NCBI GenBank assembly: GCA_910586665.1
Contig: CAJUIX010000018.1
Span: forward strand, 1-18,999
Direction: 5' to 3'
From: an uncultured Duncaniella sp.
Lineage (GTDB): Bacteria; Bacteroidota; Bacteroidia; Bacteroidales; Muribaculaceae
DNA: 18,999 nucleotides
Part shown: positions 14,996 through 18,999 of the stretch, piece after piece
Position numbering within the stretch: the first letter of the stretch is position 1
Layout: every line of letters begins with the position of its first letter
Made by a program: the position numbers and the translations under genes
Notes under the pieces: generated by a model
The model's database searches: none
What the model was told of the DNA's origin: nothing
Seen by the model: only the letters and a program-made list of their open reading frames with translations

Positions 14996-16996
14996 ATGAA
15001 CCAAGGATTATCCATTGTGGCAATGCTTGCTCTAAGTGCAGCCTCGGCTGCTTCGGCTCAGAATGTTGATGCCGCCTATCTCACCTATCCTACATACAAT
15101 GGTGACGATCTCGAACTCAAAGTGGACAACAAGGGGACACATTGGCGCCTGTGGTCGCCTGCCGCAGAGGGCGCGAGGGTGATGATCTATCCGACCGACC
15201 GCAACAGCGCCGCTACCGACACTATTGCCATGACCCACGCCGAAAACGGGACGTGGGTGGCAAGTGTGCCCGAGAAACTATATGGCAAGTTCTACACCTT
15301 CTCGATTCTCGACAAGGGTAAGTGGCTTGCAGAGACTCCGGGCGTATGGGCGAAGGCTGTCGGCACCAACGGCCACCGTGCAGCAATCATCGACCTCGAT
15401 GCCACCGACCCGGAAGGCTGGCAGAACGACAAGGGTCCAGCCATTTCCCACATCAATGATGCCGTGATTTATGAGATGCACCATCGTGATTTCTCTCAGC
15501 ACCCCACTTCGGGAATCGTCAACAAGGGTAAGTTTCTTGCCCTTACAGAACCAGCTACCACCAACGGCCAGGGTGACGCCACAGGTATTGACCACCTTAA
15601 GGACCTCGGAGTGACTCACGTCCACATCCTTCCTTCCTATGACTACAACAGTATCGACGAGTCAAACCTCCCTTCTAATGGCTACAACTGGGGCTATGAC
15701 CCGTATAACTATAATGCCCCTGAGGGTTCCTACTCCACCAACCCCGCCGAACCCGCTGTAAGGATTACCGAGATGAAGGAGATGGTCAAAAATCTGCATG
15801 ACAACGGCATAGGCGTTATCATGGACGTGGTCTATAACCACACGGCCAACAATGACGACTCCAACTTCTCGCTGACCGCTCCCGGATATTACTATCGTCA
15901 TCGTCCCGACGGTTCCTACAGCGATGCCTCCGGCTGCGGCAATGAGACTGCCTCAGAGCGCCAACAGATGCGTGATTTCATTGTTAATTCAGTGAAATAC
16001 TGGGCCAAGGAGTATCATATCGACGGTTTCCGTTTCGACCTTATGGCCATACATGACATCGAGACGATGAACGCTGTCACAGCCGCGCTTAAAGAAATCA
16101 ATCCTAATATTTTCGTCTATGGCGAGGGTTGGACGGCAGGCGACTCCCCCCTTCCTGTCGAGAAGCGGGCTTTGAAGGAGAATGTGGCCAAGATGCCCGA
16201 TGTCGCAGTGTTCAGCGACGACATCCGTGATGCAATCAAGGGTCATTATACCGATGCCGCCGACCGTGGCTTCGCCACCGGCAAGCCTGGCCTCGAGGAG
16301 ACTGTGAAAATCGGCATCGTCGGCGCTACCGCCCACCCGCAGGTTGACTACAGTAAGGGCAACAATTCAAAGTTCCCCTACGCCGCCGCCCCGACTCAGA
16401 TTATCAACTACGTCTCATGTCACGACGACCTGATGCTGACCGACAAACTGCGCAAATCCATGCCTGACGCCACCGAGGCCGAGCGCCAGCGCGCTGCCCG
16501 TCTGGCTCAGACAATTGTTCTTACCTCTCAGGGCACCCCCTTCATCTTTGCCGGCGAGGAAATCTTCCGCGACAAGAAGGGTGTGCACAATTCCTACAAG
16601 TCACCTGACTCAATCAACGCCATCGACTGGAGCCTCAAGCAAGACAATGCCGACCAGTATGAGTACTACAAAGAACTAATCAAGCTCCGCAAGGCGCACC
16701 CCGCCTTCCGCATGGCGACGACAGAAGATGTGGCAAAGCATCTGAAATTCGACAAGCTCAGCGAGCCTAATCTTATCTCCTACTCGCTTGTCGACAACGC
16801 CAATGGCGACAGCTGGAAGGAAATCAAGCTCGTGTTCAACGGCTCAGACGATTCCCGCAATGTAAAAATCGCTAAGGGTGACTGGATTATCGTAGCCGAG
16901 GATGGCAAAATCAAGGCTGACGGCCTCGGCAGTTCCAAGGGTGGCAATATGACTGTGGCTCCGCGCTCGGCCCTCATTCTTGCCAGGACCAAGTAA
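14996..16996 (+). CDS. pulA: Secreted type I pullulanase (GH13)
   Basis: The 666-residue enzyme starts with an apparent signal peptide (cleavage near ASA-QN, residue 21). A CBM48-like beta domain follows (~45-130, HWRLWSPAAEGARVMIYP), then a GH13 alpha-amylase barrel. YNWGYDP (230-236) is the type I pullulanase signature. The four GH13 regions are visible: DVVYNH (277-282), GFRFDLMAIH with the nucleophile D348, YGEGW with the acid/base E377, and VSCHDD (473-478). It should cut alpha-1,6 branches in pullulan, glycogen or starch. It stands alone between two terminators with no SusC/SusD pair or regulator, unlike a polysaccharide utilization locus. The signal n-region (MNQGLS) lacks basic residues, which is unusual, so export should be confirmed. 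Confidence 0.92.
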   Translation: MNQGLSIVAMLALSAASAASAQNVDAAYLTYPTYNGDDLELKVDNKGTHWRLWSPAAEGARVMIYPTDRNSAATDTIAMTHAENGTWVASVPEKLYGKFYTFSILDKGKWLAETPGVWAKAVGTNGHRAAIIDLDATDPEGWQNDKGPAISHINDAVIYEMHHRDFSQHPTSGIVNKGKFLALTEPATTNGQGDATGIDHLKDLGVTHVHILPSYDYNSIDESNLPSNGYNWGYDPYNYNAPEGSYSTNPAEPAVRITEMKEMVKNLHDNGIGVIMDVVYNHTANNDDSNFSLTAPGYYYRHRPDGSYSDASGCGNETASERQQMRDFIVNSVKYWAKEYHIDGFRFDLMAIHDIETMNAVTAALKEINPNIFVYGEGWTAGDSPLPVEKRALKENVAKMPDVAVFSDDIRDAIKGHYTDAADRGFATGKPGLEETVKIGIVGATAHPQVDYSKGNNSKFPYAAAPTQIINYVSCHDDLMLTDKLRKSMPDATEAERQRAARLAQTIVLTSQGTPFIFAGEEIFRDKKGVHNSYKSPDSINAIDWSLKQDNADQYEYYKELIKLRKAHPAFRMATTEDVAKHLKFDKLSEPNLISYSLVDNANGDSWKEIKLVFNGSDDSRNVKIAKGDWIIVAEDGKIKADGLGSSKGGNMTVAPRSALILARTK

Positions 16997-17017
16997 GGTA
17001 TTGTATATAATTTATTA

Positions 17018-17069
17018 AACCGAAGGAGCACCGGCTGCCCACGCCGCCGGCGCTCCTTCGGTTCTTTTT
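17018..17069 (+). terminator. Intrinsic terminator of the pullulanase gene
   Basis: An 18-bp stem (17018-17035 with 17046-17063) has one A-C mismatch (17030/17051) and a ten-base loop. It is followed by a T-rich run to 17069. It starts 21 bases after the pullulanase stop and isolates that gene from purU. Confidence 0.93.
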
Positions 17070-17120
17070 ATTGAAAATGTTAAGAAAAGTATAGGCTTGG
17101 GCTAACGAACAATCACAATA

Positions 17121-17152
17121 TTTGGCATAATATCAAAAAATAACTATTTTTG
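17121..17152 (+). promoter_or_regulatory. Bacteroidetes-type promoter of purU
   Basis: TTTG at 17121-17124 and TATTTTTG at 17145-17152 are separated by 20 bp, an exact match to TTTG-N19-21-TAnnTTTG. The -7 box continues with CA, as in the other promoters found here. Predicted start is about 17159, giving a leader of roughly 60 bases before the GTG at 17219. No conflicting gene lies in the region. Confidence 0.88.
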
Positions 17153-17218
17153 CACAAAAATCAGAAAAAAGCTAATTAAAGTTCATCAGTTATTTACACA
17201 ACGTAACCCAAAAACAAA

Positions 17219-18088
17219 GTGGAGAGAAAAAAGAAACCTACCGCGATTCTGAGGATGCACTGTCCCGACCAGCCGGGAATCATAGCTGTAATCACAGAAT
17301 TTATTACCACCAATCGCGGTAATATCATCTATCTTGACCAGTATGTGGACCGTGTGAACGGTATTTTTTACATGCGTGTGGAGTGGGAGCTTGAGGATTT
17401 CCTTATCCCGTCTGAGAAGATTGACGAATACTTCAACACTCTCTATGCGCAACGTTACGAGCTTACATACCGCATCAGTTTCTCAAAGCGCAGGCAGAAG
17501 ATGGCCATCTTCGTGAGCAAGATGTCACACTGTCTCTATGACATGCTCGCGCGCTATGTGGCAGGGGAGTGGGATGTCGACATTCCGGTGATCATAAGCA
17601 ATCACCCCGACCTCGCAGTGGCCGGACGGCAGTTCGGCATACCATTCGAGCACATCCCTGTCAATCGCGACAACAAGGCCGAGATGGAGCAGAAGGAATT
17701 TGAAATCCTTGACCGCTACGGCGTTGACTTCATCGTCCTTGCCCGCTATATGCAGGTGCTCTCGGAGGATTTCATCAAGCGCTACCCCAACCGCATAATC
17801 AACATCCACCATTCCTTCCTCCCCGCCTTCGTCGGAGCCAAGCCCTATCACCAGGCCTACGAGCGCGGTGTGAAGCTCATCGGCGCGACCAGCCACTATG
17901 TCACGGCCGACCTTGACGCCGGTCCGATTATCGAGCAGGATGTGGCGCGTATCAGCCATAAGGACACCATTGACGAGCTTGTGAAGAAGGGTCGTGATCT
18001 TGAAAAGATAGTCCTTTCACGGGCCGTCGAGAAGCACATACAGCGCAAGATTCTGACCTATAACAACAAGACTGTGGTTTTTAGTTGA
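17219..18088 (+). CDS. purU: Formyltetrahydrofolate deformylase
   Basis: The 289-residue protein joins an N-terminal ACT domain (about 8-85, AILRMHCPDQPGIIAVITEF) to a C-terminal formyltransferase fold. The latter shows SNHPDL (127-132), ARYMQVLS (175-182), NIHHSFLPAF (195-204, with the catalytic N195/H197 pair) and TADLDAGP with D233 as the likely catalytic aspartate. PurU hydrolyses 10-formyl-THF to formate and THF, balancing one-carbon units and supplying formate. The start must be the GTG at 17219. An in-frame TAA lies 15 bases upstream, and the next in-frame ATG (17255) would remove the first strand of the ACT domain. It has its own promoter and follows a terminator, so it begins a new unit. 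Confidence 0.95.
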   Translation: MERKKKPTAILRMHCPDQPGIIAVITEFITTNRGNIIYLDQYVDRVNGIFYMRVEWELEDFLIPSEKIDEYFNTLYAQRYELTYRISFSKRRQKMAIFVSKMSHCLYDMLARYVAGEWDVDIPVIISNHPDLAVAGRQFGIPFEHIPVNRDNKAEMEQKEFEILDRYGVDFIVLARYMQVLSEDFIKRYPNRIINIHHSFLPAFVGAKPYHQAYERGVKLIGATSHYVTADLDAGPIIEQDVARISHKDTIDELVKKGRDLEKIVLSRAVEKHIQRKILTYNNKTVVFS

Positions 18089-18134
18089 AATTATTGATAG
18101 TTTTAGCCGAACTTATTGATAGTTTTTAGCTGAA
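18077..18134 (+). repeat. Three tandem copies of a GTTTTTAG(T/C)(T/C)GAA element
   Basis: Related 12-13-base elements occur at 18077-18089 (inside the purU end), 18100-18111 and 18122-18134, spaced 22-23 bp apart. The last two share the longer block TTATTGATAGTTTTAGC with one T inserted. The third copy also forms a weak stem (TTTAGC 18125-18130 with GCTAAA 18138-18143, then TTTT), which might serve as a poor terminator for purU. No strong terminator is visible after purU. Confidence 0.6.
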
Positions 18135-18173
18135 TTTGCTAAATTTTAAAGCTAAATTTCATGAATCTTATAT

Positions 18174-18203
18174 AGGAAAAAATAAAAATATTTCCTAAAT
18201 TTG
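18174..18203 (+). promoter_or_regulatory. Probable promoter with an overlapping operator-like dyad
   Basis: TAAATTTG (18196-18203), followed by CA, fits the -7 consensus, but no TTTG box stands at the usual distance. At that place the inverted repeat AGGAAA (18174-18179) / TTTCCT (18191-18196) fills the -33 to -13 region and touches the -7 box. A weak upstream box plus a dyad suggests activator or repressor control, but that is inference. Confidence 0.5.
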
Positions 18204-18209
18204 CACTTT

Positions 18210-18243
18210 AGTTGAGAGCCGGCAAGGCGCCGGCAGTCCAACT
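18210..18243 (+). other. Hairpin at the start of the leader
   Basis: GCCGGC (18218-18223) pairs with GCCGGC (18229-18234) across a five-base loop. AGTTG (18210-18214) pairs with CAACT (18239-18243) outside an internal loop. It would form at the very 5' end of the predicted transcript. It is not followed by T residues, so it is not a normal terminator. A role in mRNA stability or control is possible but unproven. Confidence 0.5.
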
Positions 18244-18366
18244 ATATCCGATAGGAATAATTTGGGTTCATTAATCAATAATTTATCAACCAGTTAACCA
18301 TTAAAAACATCCTGCTTATTCATTAAGCAAAAGACAACAAAACAACCGTAACGACAGCCGCGAGGC

Positions 18367-18405
18367 ATGTACACTAACAAACAAGTATCTCAACTCAAAA
18401 ATTAA
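18367..18405 (+). other. Possible 12-codon leader ORF
   Basis: ATG at 18367 opens a short frame (MYTNKQVSQLKN) that stops with TAA at 18403-18405, eight bases before the next gene's ATG and in another frame. It is too short for a coding test and has no run of a single regulatory amino acid, so attenuation of the classic kind is not suggested. Confidence 0.2.
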
Positions 18406-18413
18406 CATCATTC

Positions 18414-18999
18414 ATGGACAGCAACGAAAAGAAAAGCAAGCGCCCGCGCATAGGAGTGCGCCCGGTGAATTCAGACAGTGCCGAAAACCGTAGCGAGAGC
18501 AGTGACTTCAACACACAGGAGGGAGGCCATTATTCTGAATCTCAGGAACGTCATCAGGGAACTTATAATTCGTACGGTAACAACCGTCCATACCAGCCCC
18601 GTCCCTACAACAACAACCGTCAGGGAGGTTATGGCAACAACCGCTATAATAATCAGGGAGGTTACGGCAACAACCGTTACAACAACCGATATAACAACAA
18701 CTACCAGCCCCGTCAGCAGGCGCAGCAGCTCGAAGGCGAGCCGCAGAGCCAGGCAGAAGGTACTGCAACTGCAGCAACTGATGGTGAGAATACAGGCGGC
18801 TATCAGCCCCGCCAGTCATATAACCGCTACAACAACCAGGGCGGTTACAACAATGGTAATCATTATAACAACCGTCAGGGCGGCTACAACAACAACCGCC
18901 AGGGTGGCTACAACAATAATCGCCAGCAGGGAGCCTACGGCCAAAACCGTCAGGGCGGCTACAACAACAACCGCCAGGGTGGCTACAACAATAATCGCC
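18414..18999 (+). CDS. Asn/Gly/Tyr/Arg/Gln-rich repetitive protein, 3' end cut by window; possible pseudouridine synthase arm
   Basis: The frame is open from the ATG at 18414 to the window edge, giving at least 195 residues. It starts with a basic segment (MDSNEKKSKRPRIGVRPVN). A long disordered tract follows, built from NNNRQGGY- and YQPR-like units and interrupted near residues 104-123 by a Glu/Gln/Ala/Thr-rich spacer (QLEGEPQSQAEG). There is no signal peptide, so it is cytoplasmic. From memory, Bacteroidales 23S rRNA pseudouridine synthases of the RluB type often carry such RPRIG-starting, Asn/Gly/Arg-rich N-terminal arms, so the catalytic domain may follow outside the window. An RNA-binding RGG-like function is also possible. 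Neither can be confirmed from this fragment. The coding is clear because the mutational pattern keeps the repeats in frame. Confidence 0.8.
   Translation, partial: MDSNEKKSKRPRIGVRPVNSDSAENRSESSDFNTQEGGHYSESQERHQGTYNSYGNNRPYQPRPYNNNRQGGYGNNRYNNQGGYGNNRYNNRYNNNYQPRQQAQQLEGEPQSQAEGTATAATDGENTGGYQPRQSYNRYNNQGGYNNGNHYNNRQGGYNNNRQGGYNNNRQQGAYGQNRQGGYNNNRQGGYNNNR
18870..18999 (+). repeat. Exact 55-bp direct repeat with 75-bp period inside the repetitive gene
   Basis: Bases 18870-18924 and 18945-18999 are identical over 55 bp, at a 75-bp (25-codon) offset, encoding two NNNRQGGY-type units each. Identity at synonymous positions, in contrast to the diverged units before 18860, points to a recent duplication or gene conversion. 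The window ends exactly where the second copy ends, so further copies may follow. Confidence 0.9.

Larger units (their letters stand above)
18089..18413 (+). other. 325-bp intergenic region: repeats, dyad, promoter-like box and long leader
   Basis: This is the longest gene-free stretch in the window. In order it holds the purU-tail repeats (to 18134), an AGGAAA-N11-TTTCCT dyad (18174-18196), a -7-like TAAATTTGCA (from 18196), a GC hairpin (18210-18243), a TGCTTA/TAAGCA hairpin (18313-18329), and a 12-codon open frame (18367-18405) that ends eight bases before the ATG at 18414. If transcription starts near 18210, the leader is about 200 bases, long for this group. No tRNA or known riboswitch was recognised. 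Confidence 0.65.

Noticed and set aside
18508..18819. A cysteine-rich minus-strand frame (CCYIGCCNGCC-like)
   Set aside because: It is the reverse complement of the Asn/Gln/Ala-rich repeats of the + strand gene, so its composition is a side effect of the repeats.
18870..18999. A CRISPR-like direct repeat
   Set aside because: The units are in-frame coding repeats with a 75-bp period and related spacers; no cas genes are near.

Overview
The window looks like the chromosome of a Bacteroidales bacterium with moderate-to-high GC. The Muribaculaceae are my guess, but the family is inferred and not proven. Reasons: three promoters read TAnnTTTGCA (two have a TTTG box 19-20 bp upstream), Shine-Dalgarno sites are essentially absent, ispG is the long form, there is a Wzi-family outer membrane protein, and several proteins of Bacteroidetes type are present. 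Every gene I accept lies on the + strand.

Region 1 (1-93) is the 3' end of a 5S rRNA followed by a near-perfect intrinsic terminator, so an rRNA operon ends here. Region 2 (246-5255) is a co-directional, tightly packed surface-glycan block. It holds a Wzi-like outer membrane protein, a small lipoprotein, a LegB-type nucleotide-sugar 4,6-dehydratase, an unassigned ATP-grasp ligase and a NeuB/LegI-type nonulosonate synthase. The last three look like part of a sialic/legionaminic-acid-like pathway that lacks its aminotransferase, acetyltransferase, hydrolysing epimerase and CMP-transferase in this window. The ATP-grasp enzyme between the two pathway enzymes is the most interesting unexplained element.

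Region 3 (5294-14880) is mostly housekeeping: rpoN (sigma-54), a PAP2-type membrane protein, purE, ispG, ribD, a GNAT acetyltransferase, a PBP4-type dacB, a conserved protein of unknown function, rsmI and a coiled-coil lipoprotein. Many genes overlap or nearly touch (ispG/ribD, ribD/GNAT, GNAT/dacB), suggesting translational coupling. A strong Bacteroidetes-type promoter sits inside the 3' end of dacB and probably starts a second unit (12578 onward). A terminator at 14941-14969 closes the block.

Region 4 (14996-18999) has a secreted type I pullulanase with its own terminator and purU behind a textbook promoter with a GTG start. A 325-bp intergenic region with repeats, hairpins and a promoter-like -7 box follows. 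Last is the start of a highly repetitive Asn/Gly/Tyr/Arg/Gln-rich protein cut by the window edge, probably the disordered N-terminal arm of a pseudouridine synthase. No mobile element, tRNA or CRISPR array was seen.
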